This document shows positions 24,252-33,408 of a DNA stretch of 64,000 nucleotides, piece by piece. Source of the stretch: JACVRW01 sp963808775 (GTDB lineage: Bacteria > Actinomycetota > Thermoleophilia > Solirubrobacterales > Thermoleophilaceae). The stretch's first letter is position 1; each line of letters opens with the position of its first letter. The translations under genes were made by a program, and so were the position numbers. The notes beneath the pieces are model-generated. The model was not told the DNA's origin and did not search any database. It saw only the letters and a program-made list of their open reading frames with translations. The DNA lies in contig CAWEGR010000004.1 in NCBI GenBank assembly GCA_963808775.1, positions 248,001-312,000 on the forward strand, given 5' to 3'.

Positions 24252-24895
24252 GCGCCCGCAAAGGGACATCCGCGAAGGACCGGGCCGGCGCCGAGGAGGC
24301 GCCGGCCCGCCCGCGTGGCCGCCCGCGCAGCGAGGAGGCCCACCGGGCGATCCTGATGGCGGCCGTCGAGCTGCTGCCCGAGCACGGCCTCGCGCTGCCG
24401 ATCGAAGCGGTCGCGGCCCGCGCGGGCGTCGGCAAGACGACGATCTACCGGCGCTGGGCGAACAGCCGCGAGCTGATCGCCGACGCGCTCGGGCTCCTGC
24501 GCCCGCCGCCGGGGGCGGTGCCCGACACCGGCTCGTTCATCGGCGACCTGAACGCGCTCTCCCATGCCCAGCGCGCACGGCTCGGCGACACCGCCATCCC
24601 GCGCATCGTGCCGCGACTGCTCGCCGACGCCGCGACCGACGCTGAGCTTCACAAGGTGGTCATGGAGCGGGCCGTGCTGCCGATCCGCGGCGTCGTCAGG
24701 GACATCGTGGTACGCGCCGTCGAGCGCGGCGAGCTGCGCGACGACGTCGACATCGAGACCATCGTCGACGTCTTTCACGCGATCCCGGTCTACCGCATCC
24801 TGCTGTCGGGCGGGACGCTCGACGTGGTGATCCCGTTCCCGGAGGTGTACGCGCCGATGCTGCTCGAGGGGCTGCGCCGTCGCGGCCGGACGTAG
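24248..24895 (+). CDS. TetR-family regulator of the MFS exporter
   Basis: 215 residues. A basic, disordered N-terminal 25 residues (RPRGRPRSEEAHRAIL) lead into the HTH VAARAGVGKTTIYRRWANS. The C-terminal domain (GVVRDIVVRAVERGELRDDVD) matches the AcrR/TetR_C type. GTG 24248 overlaps the exporter stop (GTGA), so both are made together and the regulator is probably autoregulated at the two operators near 22.6 kb. Confidence 0.88.
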   Translation: MSARKGTSAKDRAGAEEAPARPRGRPRSEEAHRAILMAAVELLPEHGLALPIEAVAARAGVGKTTIYRRWANSRELIADALGLLRPPPGAVPDTGSFIGDLNALSHAQRARLGDTAIPRIVPRLLADAATDAELHKVVMERAVLPIRGVVRDIVVRAVERGELRDDVDIETIVDVFHAIPVYRILLSGGTLDVVIPFPEVYAPMLLEGLRRRGRT

Positions 24896-24900
24896 CTCGA

Positions 24901-26085
24901 TCAGTAACTCTTGGGGAGCCCGAGCGAGTGCTCGGCCACGTAGTTGAGGATCATCTCGCGCGACACGGGCGCCGTCCTCGTCAGCCGTGCGCCCCACCAC
25001 ATGTCTGACAGCCCGTACTCGAGCGCGAAGCCGTTGCCGCCGTGCGCCTGGATCGCGCGGTCGACGCACTTGATCGCGGCCTCGGCGGCCGCGTACTTGG
25101 CCATGTTCGAGGCCTCCCCCGCGCCGGGGGCGCCCGCGTCGTAGAGGGCGCAGGCCTTCTGGGTCATCAGCCGGGCGAGCTCCAGCTCGATCTTGGCCTC
25201 GGCGAGCGGGTGGGCGATGCCCTGGTGAGTGCCGATCGGCCCGCTCCAGACGACGCGCTCGTTCGCGTAGGCGGCAGCCTTGTCGAGCGCGCGCCGGCCC
25301 GCTCCGCACGCGATCGAGGCGCCCATGATGCGCTCGGGGTTGAGGCCGTCGAAGACGGGACCGAGGCCGCCGCCCTCGCCGCCGACGAGGCGGTCCTCGT
25401 CGAGCTCGACGTCGTCGAAGAAGAGCGTCCACTGCTTGTCCGGGCCCATGTACGGCATCGGGATCTCGTCGCGGGTGAAGCCCGGCGCGTCGACGTCGAC
25501 CAGCGCCAGCGAGGGGAGTCCGAGGTTGCCGTCGGGCAGACGGCTGCGCGCCACGACGAGCACGGCGTCCGCGTGCTCGACGCCGGAGATGTAGGTCTTC
25601 TGACCGCGCAGGACGAAGCGGTCGCCGCGCCGCTCGACCGATGTCGAGAGATTGTGCGAGTTCGTGCCCGCGTCGGGCTCGGTGATCGCGAACGCCACCT
25701 TCGTCGTGCCGGCGGCGATCCCGCGCAGCCAGCGCTCGCGCTGTGCCTCCGAGCCGTGGCGGGCCAGGATGTTGCCCACGATCGCGGGCGAGACGACGAT
25801 CAGCAGCAGGGACTTGCCGGCCGCCGCGAGCTCCTCGCCGACCGTCGCGAGCCCGCTCATCCCAAGCCCGCCGCCGCCCCACTCCTCGGGCAGGTTGACG
25901 CCCAGGTAGCCCTTCTCGGCGAGGGCATCCCAGAGCTCCGTCGGCGGCTCGCCGGCGGCGTGCTTCGCGCGCGAGTAATTCTCGGGGAAGCCGTCGCAGA
26001 TGCCGCGGACGGCGGCTCGGATCTGGCGTTCCTCGTCCGAGGGGACGAGCGGCAGAACAGCCTCGGTGACGGTGGCCATGGGCAT
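24901..26085 (-). CDS. Acyl-CoA dehydrogenase
   Basis: 394 residues. AFAITEPDAGTNSHNLST and VLRGQKTYISGVEHAD are the FAD/substrate motifs; the C-terminal domain has QAHGGNGFALEYGLSDMWW and REMILNYVAEHSLGLP. The usual EGT base motif is not present at the end, so the catalytic residue may be at the alternative position used by isovaleryl-CoA-type enzymes. Convergent with tetR, 5 bases apart. ATG 26085 or 26079 can start it. It is divergent from the LLM oxidoreductase with only 13 bases between starts. Confidence 0.9.
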   Translation of the reverse strand: MPMATVTEAVLPLVPSDEERQIRAAVRGICDGFPENYSRAKHAAGEPPTELWDALAEKGYLGVNLPEEWGGGGLGMSGLATVGEELAAAGKSLLLIVVSPAIVGNILARHGSEAQRERWLRGIAAGTTKVAFAITEPDAGTNSHNLSTSVERRGDRFVLRGQKTYISGVEHADAVLVVARSRLPDGNLGLPSLALVDVDAPGFTRDEIPMPYMGPDKQWTLFFDDVELDEDRLVGGEGGGLGPVFDGLNPERIMGASIACGAGRRALDKAAAYANERVVWSGPIGTHQGIAHPLAEAKIELELARLMTQKACALYDAGAPGAGEASNMAKYAAAEAAIKCVDRAIQAHGGNGFALEYGLSDMWWGARLTRTAPVSREMILNYVAEHSLGLPKSY

Positions 26086-26090
26086 AGCAT
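26085..26090 (+). promoter_or_regulatory. -10 hexamer TAGCAT of the LLM oxidoreductase
   Basis: Ends 8 bases before GTG 26099; leaderless layout. Confidence 0.45.
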
Positions 26091-26098
26091 GGCGCAGC

Positions 26099-27100
26099 GT
26101 GAAGATCGGGCTCTACCTCGCCTACTGGCCCTGGTTCTCCCCCGAGGAGCAGGTCGAGCTCGCCCGGCAGGCGGACCGGCTCGGGCTCGATTCGCTCTGG
26201 GTCGCGGAGGCCTGGGGCCAGGATGCCGTCTCGGTCCTCGGGCACCTGACCGCCGTCACCGAGCGGATCGACCTCGGCGCCGGGCTGATGCAGATCCCCG
26301 CGCGCACGCCCGCGATGACCGCGATGACCGCGGCCACTCTCGACACGCTCTCCGGCGGCCGCTTCCGGCTCGGGCTCGGGCTCTCGGGGCCGCAGGTCTC
26401 GGAGGGCTGGCACGGGGTGCCCTTCGCCCGCGGGCTCGCGCGCACGCGCGAGTACGTCGAGATCGTCCGGCGCGCGCTCGCCCGCGAGGGCGCGCTCGAG
26501 TGGCAGGGCGAGGAATACCGGCTGCCGGTCGACCCGGACGGGCTCGGCAAGCCCCTCAAGCTGCTGATCCGCCCGCCGCGCGAGCGCATCCCGATCTACC
26601 TGGGCGCGATCGCGCCGAAGGCCGTGAGGCAGGCCGCCGAGATCGCGGACGGCTGGATGCCGTTCATGTTCACGCCGGACACGGCTCCGCGGATGCTCGA
26701 GCCCTTCGCCGGCAGCGACGTGGACATCGCGCCCGTCGTCCTCGTCTGCGTGGACGAGGACCTCGAGCGGGCGCGGGATCTCGCCCGTCCCTGGCTCTCG
26801 ATCTACCTCGGCGGCATGGGCGCCGGCTCGAAGAACTTCTACGTCGAGACCGCCGAGCGCGGCGGTCAGGGCGACGCCGCCCGCGAGGTGCAGCGCCTGT
26901 TTCTCGCGGGCGATCGCGCGGGCGCCGCGGCCGCGCTCACGCCCGAGCTGATCGACGGCTCGGCGGTCTGCTGCCGCCCCGGAGAGCTGGCCGAGCGCCT
27001 CGCTCCGCACGCGGCCGCGGGCGCCACGAGCGCGCTGTGCCTGCCCTTCGGCGACCGGGCGGCCATCGTGGAGGAGCTCGCTGGTGTTAGGTTGCCCTAA
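26099..27100 (+). CDS. Luciferase-like (LLM) F420-type oxidoreductase
   Basis: 333-residue TIM-barrel flavin/F420 enzyme. VKIGLYLAYWPWFSPEEQVELARQADRLG opens the barrel; LGAGLMQIPARTPAMTAMTAATLD and SGGRFRLGLGLSGPQVSEGWHG are the cofactor-binding features of actinobacterial F420-dependent members. Substrate unknown. GTG 26099 is set by the -10 eight bases upstream. The epimerase gene starts two bases after its stop, but with its own -10 inside this gene. Confidence 0.88.
   Translation: MKIGLYLAYWPWFSPEEQVELARQADRLGLDSLWVAEAWGQDAVSVLGHLTAVTERIDLGAGLMQIPARTPAMTAMTAATLDTLSGGRFRLGLGLSGPQVSEGWHGVPFARGLARTREYVEIVRRALAREGALEWQGEEYRLPVDPDGLGKPLKLLIRPPRERIPIYLGAIAPKAVRQAAEIADGWMPFMFTPDTAPRMLEPFAGSDVDIAPVVLVCVDEDLERARDLARPWLSIYLGGMGAGSKNFYVETAERGGQGDAAREVQRLFLAGDRAGAAAALTPELIDGSAVCCRPGELAERLAPHAAAGATSALCLPFGDRAAIVEELAGVRLP
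27088..27093 (+). promoter_or_regulatory. -10 hexamer TAGGTT of the epimerase gene
   Basis: Lies in the last codons of the LLM gene, ending 9 bases before ATG 27103. Confidence 0.4.
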
Positions 27101-27102
27101 CT

Positions 27103-28161
27103 ATGCGTGCCCGCATCCTCGTGACCGGGGGCCTCGGGTTCCTCGGGAGCCGCCTGTGCGCGACCCTGCTCGACGAGGGCAGGGAGGTCGTCTGCGTTGA
27201 CGATCTGTCCGGCGAGTACGCGCCCTCGGTGGGCCCCGCGGCGGCGCTCCGGCTCGCCGCGCGCGGCGCGCGGGTCCTCTCGTCGGAGCTCGCCGGCGCG
27301 CTGCGCGAGCCTGACACGCTGGCGGGCGTCGACGCGATCGTCCACCTCGCGGGAATGCCGGGCGTGCGCTCCGAGCGCCCCTTCGCCGACGTCTGGGCGG
27401 CGAACGCCGCGCTCACGGAGGCGGTGCTGGACGCGGCCGGCGGGGCGCGCGTGGTGCTCGCCTCGACCTCGTCCGTGTACGGCGACGCCGTCGTCACGCC
27501 GACGCCCGAGGACGCGCCGCTCTCGCCCCTCAATGCCTATGCGGTCAGCAAGGTCGCGGCCGAGGCCGCGCTGCGGCGCGCGGTGGCGCTCGACGGCGCG
27601 GACGCCGTGGTCGCCCGCCTGTTCACCGTCTACGGGCCGGGCCAGCGGCCCGACATGGCGTTCGCGCGCTGGATCCGCGCTCTCGGCCGTGACGAGCCGC
27701 TGCCCTGGTGCGCGGCACCCGGAACGGTGCGCGACTTCACCTACGTCGACGACGCCGTCGCGGGCCTGATCGCCGTGCTCGACCGCGGCCGTCCCGGCCG
27801 GGCATACAACATCTCGGGCGGCCGGCCGGCCGCTCTCGACGAGGCACTCGCCCTGCTCGAGGCGGAGACGGGCAGGCGGGCGACGCTCGAGCGCCTGCCC
27901 TCGTCCGCGACGGAGGCGCGCGCCACGGCGGGCAGCGGCGAGCGCGCGCTGGCGGAGCTCGGCCATCGCCCGCAGGTGTCGCTGCCGCAAGGGATCGCGC
28001 GCCAGGTCGAGGCGGCCGGGCTCAGCTCCGAGCCTGCCGGCGCGCGAGATCGAGCTCGGCCTGGACGGTTTCTGTCTGGTTCGGGATCTGGAGCCGCTGC
28101 TCGAGGATCGGGATCGCGTCTTCCGGCCGTCCGGCCAGCCGCAGCGACTTCCCGAGGTTGA
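27103..28161 (+). CDS. NAD-dependent epimerase/dehydratase (extended SDR)
   Basis: 352 residues as read. The NAD motif is TGGLGFLGSRL, the active site has STSSVYGD and YAVSK (Tyr about 146, Lys 150), and VRDFTYVDDAV is the usual nucleotide-sugar epimerase feature. It probably acts on UDP- or dTDP-sugars for envelope glycans. The family part ends near residue 305; the last 45 residues are Gly/Arg/Ser-rich and overlap the convergent kinase gene by 140 bases, so the true end may be earlier or an indel may hide a stop near 28020. Confidence 0.85.
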   Translation: MRARILVTGGLGFLGSRLCATLLDEGREVVCVDDLSGEYAPSVGPAAALRLAARGARVLSSELAGALREPDTLAGVDAIVHLAGMPGVRSERPFADVWAANAALTEAVLDAAGGARVVLASTSSVYGDAVVTPTPEDAPLSPLNAYAVSKVAAEAALRRAVALDGADAVVARLFTVYGPGQRPDMAFARWIRALGRDEPLPWCAAPGTVRDFTYVDDAVAGLIAVLDRGRPGRAYNISGGRPAALDEALALLEAETGRRATLERLPSSATEARATAGSGERALAELGHRPQVSLPQGIARQVEAAGLSSEPAGARDRARPGRFLSGSGSGAAARGSGSRLPAVRPAAATSRG

Positions 28162-29558
28162 ACAGGGCGTACGCGTAGTTCAGGTCGCTCGTCCCGGGCG
28201 GGAACGAGTCGACCGCCTGCTGCAGTACCGGGATCGCCTCGTCGTAGCGACCGGCGCTCATCAGGTCGAAGCCCTCCTGGTTGAGCGCCGCGCCCTGTGC
28301 CGGATCGAAGCTCGAGGGCTCCTCGGCCGGCTCCTCGGCCGGCTCGCTCCTCCGTGACCGGCTCGGGAGCCGCGGGCTCCTCCTCCGTCGGCGCGGCCGC
28401 CGCGGGCTGGCCGCCTCCCTGCTTCTTCTCCTTCTTCGGCCTGTCCGCCTTCTGCTTCGCCGGCTCCTTGCCGGCCGGCGAGCTGCCGTCCGCGGTCTCG
28501 CGGGAGCCCTCGTCGCCGCCGCCTGACCCGAGCGCCACCGCGATCGTCGCGATCGCGAGGGCGAGCAGCAGGGCAGCCGCGATGACGGCGGGCAGGCGCG
28601 GGCCCCGGCGTCCGGCGGGTGGCTGTCCGCGCGGCGGAGTCGAGGGTGGCGGCGTTCTCGCACGCGGCGGGCACGGAGGCGGGGGCGGGCAGCGGCTCCG
28701 TGCGCCGGAAGCGGCGCGTGGGGGCGGTCGCCGGGCCCTCCTCGAGCGCCTCCGACAGCTCGCGGGCGAGCTCGCCTGCGCTCGCCGGCCGCTCGGCGGG
28801 GTCGCGAGCCATGCCGCGCGGAGAGCACCTCGGCCGCGGCGCGCGGGCGCGCGCTGCCAGGCCTCGCGCAGGTCGGGCGGCGGGCCGGAGGCGACCGCGT
28901 GCGCCACCTCGACCGGCGTCCGGCCGTCGCGGGCGCGCCTGCCCGAGAGCGCCTCGAAGCAGACGGCCGCGAACGCGTAGATGTCAGTTGCCGGCCCGGT
29001 GTCGGAGCCGTCGAGCTGCTCGGGCGCCATGTAGGCGGCGGTCCCCAGCACCATGCCGCTGCGGGTGAAGCGCTCGCCCTCCGAGGCGGTGGCGATGCCG
29101 AGGTCGACGAGCTTCGTGGCGCCGTCGTTACGGAGCAGGACGTTCCCGGGCTTGACGTCGCGATGCACGACCCCCTGGGAGTGCGCGTGGTCGAGGGCCG
29201 CACCCAAATCGCGGGCCATCGAGGCGACCCGCCGCGGGCCGAGCGGGCCGTGGCGGAGCGCGCGGGCGAGCGACTCGCCCGGCACGTACTCCATCACGAT
29301 CAGCACGCCCTCGTCCTGGACGCAGGTGTCGAAAACAGTCACCAGGTTCGGGTGGTTCAGGGAGGCGCCGAGCTTCGCCTCGCGGACGAAGCGGCGCTCT
29401 ACGTCAGCGGGACTGTCGGCGTGCAGGCGCTTGACCGCCACCTCGCGCCCGAGCCGTTCGTCGCGGCACAGGAGCACGGAGGCCATCCCGCCCGAGCCGA
29501 GGTGCCGACCTACGCGGTAGCGACCAGCTAGCAGGCTTCCCTGCGTCGAAACGGACAC
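28022..29558 (-). CDS. Membrane Ser/Thr protein kinase with outside TPR-like domain, four +1 frame breaks
   Basis: About 510 residues after correction. Kinase domain: LGSGGMASVLL, EVAVKRL, HRDVKPGNVLL, DLGIA, APEQL. Extra bases near 28838 and 28812 split REAWQRAP, AAAEVLS and GMARDPAERP; another near 28650 precedes a Pro-rich linker; then one membrane helix (LPAVIAAALLLALAIATIAV). After a Lys/Glu-rich segment the fourth break near 28345 leads to a TPR-like outside domain (NQEGFDLMSAGRYDEAI, YALFNLGKSLRLAGRPEDAI). PASTA repeats are absent. GTG 29558 is chosen because the kinase homology begins just after it; a TTG at 29591 is possible. Confidence 0.8.
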
Positions 29559-29603
29559 GCGACGCGCGTACCCGTCGCGTGTCCGAGCCAACCATCAAAG
29601 GCG

Positions 29604-30776
29604 CTAAATCCGCTGGAGCAGCGTCCCCGTGCCGAGCCCGCCTCCGCAGCACATCGTCACGAGGCCGACCTCCTTGTCGGAACGCTCGAGCTCGTGCAGA
29701 AGCGTGGTGATCAGCCTTGCGCCGGTCGAGCCGAGCGGATGGCCGAGCGCGATCGCCCCGCCGTTCACGTTGACCCGCTCCATGTCCGGGTCGAGCTCGC
29801 GCCTCCAGGCGGCCAGCACCGAGGCGAACGCCTCGTTGACCTCGAACAGGTCGATGTCGCCGATCGTCATGCCGTTGCGCTCGAGGAGCTTCCTCGTGGC
29901 GGGGATCGGGCCGGTGAGCATCATGACCGGGTCGACGCCGACGGTGGTCTGGTCGACGACCCTCGCGCGCGGCTTCAGCCCAAGCGACTCGGCCTTCGCG
30001 CGCTCCATGAGCAGCACCGCGGCGGCCCCGTCCGAGATCTGGGACGAGTTGCCCGCCGTGACCTTGCCGTCCTCCTTGAAGGCCGGCTTCAGCTGCGACA
30101 GCGTCTCGAGGTTGGTCTCCGGCCGGATGCCCTGGTCGGTCACATAGGTGTCGCCGTTGACCTGGAACGGCACGATCTCGCGCTCGAAGCGGCCCTCCTC
30201 GGTCGCCCGGTGCGCGTTCGCGTGCGAGCGGACGCCGATCTCGTCGAGCTCGGAGCGCGGGATCTCCCACTTGTCGGCGATCATCTCGGCCGAGATGCCC
30301 TGCGGGACGAGGTTGTAGCGCTCCATCAGCTCGGGCGGCCAGGGCGAGCCCACGTCGTCGACCCACTTGAAGCCGACGCCCATGGGGATGTGGCCCATGT
30401 GCTCGACGCCCGAGCCGATCGCGGCGTCGTGGACGCCCGACGCGATCAGCGCCGCGGCGAAGTTGACGGCCTGCTGGGCGGAGCCGCACTGGCGGTCGAC
30501 CGTGGTGGCGGGCGTCTCGATCGGCAGACCCGCCTGGAGCCATGCGTTGCGGCCGACGTTGAACATCTGCTCGCCGTACTGCTGGACGCAGCCGGTGACC
30601 ACGTCCTCGACCTCGGAGGCCTCGATCCCGGCGCGGTCGATGACCTCGGTGTAGGTCTTGCCGAGCAGCTCGTTCGGGTGCGTGTCCTTGAAGTAGCCCT
30701 TCTCGGGATGCCCGCGCCCGACCGGCGTCCGGACCGCCTCGACGATGACCACCTCGCGCCCGTTTCCGTTCAGCAT
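29604..30776 (-). CDS. Acetyl-CoA C-acyltransferase (thiolase)
   Basis: Final step of beta-oxidation; 390 residues. Nucleophile Cys in DRQCGSAQQAVNFA (about residue 94), catalytic His in GGAIALGHPLGSTGAR, second Cys in MCCGGGLGTG. GAGGAG lies 4 bases before the ATG. The promoter region contains the 16-bp TetR-type operator 38 bases upstream, shared with the divergent 3-hydroxyacyl-CoA dehydrogenase; TAGGCT at about 30806 may be the -10, with TTGACT of the operator as -35 (15-bp spacer). Confidence 0.94.
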   Translation of the reverse strand: MLNGNGREVVIVEAVRTPVGRGHPEKGYFKDTHPNELLGKTYTEVIDRAGIEASEVEDVVTGCVQQYGEQMFNVGRNAWLQAGLPIETPATTVDRQCGSAQQAVNFAAALIASGVHDAAIGSGVEHMGHIPMGVGFKWVDDVGSPWPPELMERYNLVPQGISAEMIADKWEIPRSELDEIGVRSHANAHRATEEGRFEREIVPFQVNGDTYVTDQGIRPETNLETLSQLKPAFKEDGKVTAGNSSQISDGAAAVLLMERAKAESLGLKPRARVVDQTTVGVDPVMMLTGPIPATRKLLERNGMTIGDIDLFEVNEAFASVLAAWRRELDPDMERVNVNGGAIALGHPLGSTGARLITTLLHELERSDKEVGLVTMCCGGGLGTGTLLQRI

Positions 30777-30814
30777 TTGGCTCCTCTGCGTCGGATTGCG
30801 GTTAGCCTACTCGA

Positions 30815-30830
30815 TTGACTGACCAGTCAA
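30815..30830. promoter_or_regulatory. TetR-type operator TTGACTGACCAGTCAA, copy 2
   Basis: Identical in all 16 bases to 15934-15949. It lies between the divergent thiolase and 3-hydroxyacyl-CoA dehydrogenase genes and would control both. Indicates one regulon for at least three beta-oxidation genes. Confidence 0.8.
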
Positions 30831-30857
30831 CCAATGCGCTCGGGGGCGATCGGGGAC

Positions 30858-31622
30858 ATGAACAATCGGCTTGGAATCGCGGGAAGCGGGGCGATCGCGT
30901 GTGGGCTTGCGCGCGCCGCGGGCGAGTCGCATGAGGTGGTCCTGTGGGCGCGCAGCGAGGACTCGCGCGACCGCGCCTGCGCCAAGGTGGAGGACGCCGC
31001 GCGAGTGGTCACGGACCTGTCCGAGCTGGCCGGCTGCCCGGTCGTGGTGGAGGCGATCGCCGAGGAGCCCGAGCTGAAGCGCGAGCTCTACGCGCGGCTC
31101 TCCGAGATCCTCGACGAGGACGCCGTGCTCGCCACCACGACCTCCTCGCTGTCCGTCGCCGAGCTGGCCGCGGCGAGCGGGCGTCCCGACCGCTTCGGGG
31201 CGCTGCACGTGTTCAACCCCGTCGAGCGCATGAAGCTCGTCGAGCTGTCGTTCCCCGGCGAGGCGACCCCGCAGACGCGCGCCGCGCTCGCCGGGCTCTG
31301 CGACGCGCTCGGCAAGACGGGAGTCGAGGTGCCCGACTCCGCGGGCTTCGTCGTGAACAAGCTGCTCTTCCCCTACCTCTTCGACGCCGTGCGGATGCTC
31401 GAGCGCAACGGCATCGACGCCGAGTCGATCGACACCTGCATGAAGCTCGGCGCGGGGCACCCGATGGGACCGCTCGCGCTGCTCGACTTCGTCGGCCTCG
31501 ACGTGGCCGCCGCGATCGGCGAGTCGATCGGGGCGGACGTGCCCGGGCGCGTGCACGAGCTGATCGCCGAGGGCCGCCTGGGCCGCAAGGCCGGGGCGGG
31601 CTTCTACTCGTACGAGCGCTAG
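30858..31622 (+). CDS. 3-hydroxyacyl-CoA dehydrogenase
   Basis: NAD-dependent third step of beta-oxidation; 254 residues, slightly short for the family. LGIAGSGAIACGLARA is the NAD motif, VVVEAIAEEPELKRELY and TTTSSLSVAELA are typical, HVFNPVERMKLVEL carries the catalytic His, and GHPMGPLALLDFVGLDV belongs to the C-terminal domain. ATG 30858 is chosen because the Rossmann fold begins at once; ATG 30834 is possible. Divergent from the thiolase across the shared operator. Its stop overlaps the next gene's stop in CTAG 31619-31622. Confidence 0.92.
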   Translation: MNNRLGIAGSGAIACGLARAAGESHEVVLWARSEDSRDRACAKVEDAARVVTDLSELAGCPVVVEAIAEEPELKRELYARLSEILDEDAVLATTTSSLSVAELAAASGRPDRFGALHVFNPVERMKLVELSFPGEATPQTRAALAGLCDALGKTGVEVPDSAGFVVNKLLFPYLFDAVRMLERNGIDAESIDTCMKLGAGHPMGPLALLDFVGLDVAAAIGESIGADVPGRVHELIAEGRLGRKAGAGFYSYER

Positions 31623-31858
31623 CGCCCGGCGGGGCGCCGGGCCGTCAGGTCCCAGACGACGTCCGCCTCGCCGATCCCCTGCTGCTCGGCGAGCTCGATC
31701 ACCTGCTCCCAGGGCAGCGTCGCCTCGGGGAGGTCGTCCCAGCGCGCGAGGTCGAGCGACTCGAGCGCCGCGCGCAGCGCGCCCTCCGGCTCACCATGGG
31801 CCCTGATCAACATGCGCAGGGCATCGCGCTGTCCGTCGCTGAGCTTCACGCACCACAT
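31619..31858 (-). CDS. 79-residue hypothetical protein
   Basis: Small acidic, probably helical protein (MWCVKLSDGQRDALRMLIRA, LPWEQVIELAEQQGIGEADVV). No membrane helix. GAGGGGG lies 8 bases before the ATG. No family recognised; the even spacing of hydrophobic residues suggests a folded helical bundle. Confidence 0.55.
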   Translation of the reverse strand: MWCVKLSDGQRDALRMLIRAHGEPEGALRAALESLDLARWDDLPEATLPWEQVIELAEQQGIGEADVVWDLTARRPAGR

Positions 31859-31925
31859 GTGGCGAACCCCCTCGACGTTTCACGCTAGACGCGCCGCCGG
31901 ACGGACAGCCGGGCGACGGCCCGGA

Positions 31926-33317
31926 TCAGGCCTCGCTCTCGCGCTGCGCGGAGCCGCGCGGCGCGCGGGCGGCCTGCTCGACGGGGCGCGCCAGCCCGTC
32001 GGAGGGCGACTCCTCCCCGCGGGCGTGGTGGTCGCGGATGCGAACAGCCTCGACGCGGTTCTGGCGCACCGCTTCGACCCGAAGCGAGTAGCCGTTCGCC
32101 TGGACCATGTCGCCGCGCTTCGGCAACCGGCCGAGCTCGCCGAAGACGTAGCCGCCAACGGAGTTGTAGGCCTCCGAGTCCACGGGCAGATCGAGCCCGT
32201 AGTCGGCGAGGTCCGTGATCGGCACGTGCCCGCGCACCCACCAGTCGCCGTTCGCGAGCCGGCGCACGCCCGCGACGGCCGGATCGGTCTCGTCGGCGAT
32301 CTCGCCCACGACCTCCTCGATGATGTCCTCGACGGTCACGATGCCGGCCGTGCGGCCGTACTCGTCCACCACGACCGCCATCGAGGCTCGCTCGCGCTGG
32401 AGGTCGGCGAGCAGGTCGTCGAGCGCCTTCGTCTCGGGGACGATCAGCGCGTCCTTGACGCTGTCCGCGATCGGGGCCTCGGGGCCCTGGTTCATCAGGC
32501 GCCGGGCGAGCGAGTTCGCGTGGACGATGCCCTTGATGCGGTCGGTGTTGTCCTCCTCGGTCACGACGAGCCGCGTGTGGCCCGAGTCGACGCAGCGGCG
32601 GAGCGCGACCTCGGCCGTCTCCGACGCGTCGACGGTCACGACCGCCGGGATCGGCGTCATCACCTGACGCGCCTGTTGCTCGTGCAGGTGGAAGACGCCG
32701 GACAGCATGCCGGCCTCGCCCGGGTCGATCTTGCCGCCGGTGGCGCTCTGCGCGATCAGCAGCTTGAGGTCCTCGGAGGAGCTGACCTCCTCGAACTCCG
32801 CGCGCGCGTCCACGCCGACCACGCGCAGGATCGCGTTCGAGACCGCGTTCAGCAGCCAGATGAAGGGCTTGAGGCAGACGCGGAACAGCTCGAGCAGCCG
32901 CGCCGTGCGGCGCGCGGTCCCCTCCGCGTGCACGATCGAGTAGATCTTCGGAACCTGCTCGCCGAGCGTGATGTGGAGCGAGGTCGTGACGAGGTAGGCG
33001 AACGCGAGCGCGAGCGCCAGCGCGACTCCGTGGCTCGCCACCTCGCCGAGCGGCTTCTCGAGCAGCCTCGCGATGGCGGGCTCGCCCAGGAAGCCGATGC
33101 CGAGCGAGGCCATCGTGATGCCGAGCTGGCACGCCGAGAGGTACTCGTCGATGCGGTCGATCTGGCGCAGCGCGAGGGCGGCGCCCTTCTTGCCCTCGTC
33201 CCGCAGCGCCTCCATGCGGGACGGGCGCGAGCGCACGAGCGCGAACTCGGCCGCGACGAAGAAGCCGTTCGCGGCGACGAGCACAGCGACGCCGAACAGA
33301 AGCAGTAGCTCGGTCAC
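31926..33317 (-). CDS. CNNM/CorC-type transporter with CBS domains
   Basis: 463 residues. Membrane DUF21 domain with three to four helices (about 1-170, with ANGFFVAAEFALVRSR and GEQVPKIYSI), two CBS domains (about 205-330, VMTPIPAVVTVDAS, VVVDEYGRTAGIVTVEDIIEEVVGEI), and the CorC/HlyC domain (about 345-425). Proteins of this build export magnesium or sodium. The C-terminus ends in a charged tail. Start GTG 33317. Confidence 0.93.
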   Translation of the reverse strand: MTELLLLFGVAVLVAANGFFVAAEFALVRSRPSRMEALRDEGKKGAALALRQIDRIDEYLSACQLGITMASLGIGFLGEPAIARLLEKPLGEVASHGVALALALAFAYLVTTSLHITLGEQVPKIYSIVHAEGTARRTARLLELFRVCLKPFIWLLNAVSNAILRVVGVDARAEFEEVSSSEDLKLLIAQSATGGKIDPGEAGMLSGVFHLHEQQARQVMTPIPAVVTVDASETAEVALRRCVDSGHTRLVVTEEDNTDRIKGIVHANSLARRLMNQGPEAPIADSVKDALIVPETKALDDLLADLQRERASMAVVVDEYGRTAGIVTVEDIIEEVVGEIADETDPAVAGVRRLANGDWWVRGHVPITDLADYGLDLPVDSEAYNSVGGYVFGELGRLPKRGDMVQANGYSLRVEAVRQNRVEAVRIRDHHARGEESPSDGLARPVEQAARAPRGSAQRESEA

Positions 33318-33408
33318 TTCAGGACGAGCCCTGCGCTACCGGCATGTGGCTTGGGACTTCGAGGAAGGTCGTCGGACATCCGGGCCTGGCGCGAGCGTAG
33401 CAGGGGGT

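Noticed and set aside
23954..27010. Open frame of over 1000 codons on the minus strand
   Set aside because: It runs antisense to the MFS, tetR and LLM genes and has no recognisable motifs. At this GC content stops are rare, so long shadow frames are expected; several others of 500-800 codons were dropped for the same reason.
28022..28161. Genuine long overlap of epimerase and kinase genes
   Set aside because: Not rejected outright, but the overlapping epimerase tail is Arg/Gly/Ser-rich without family similarity, so the epimerase stop is probably misplaced.
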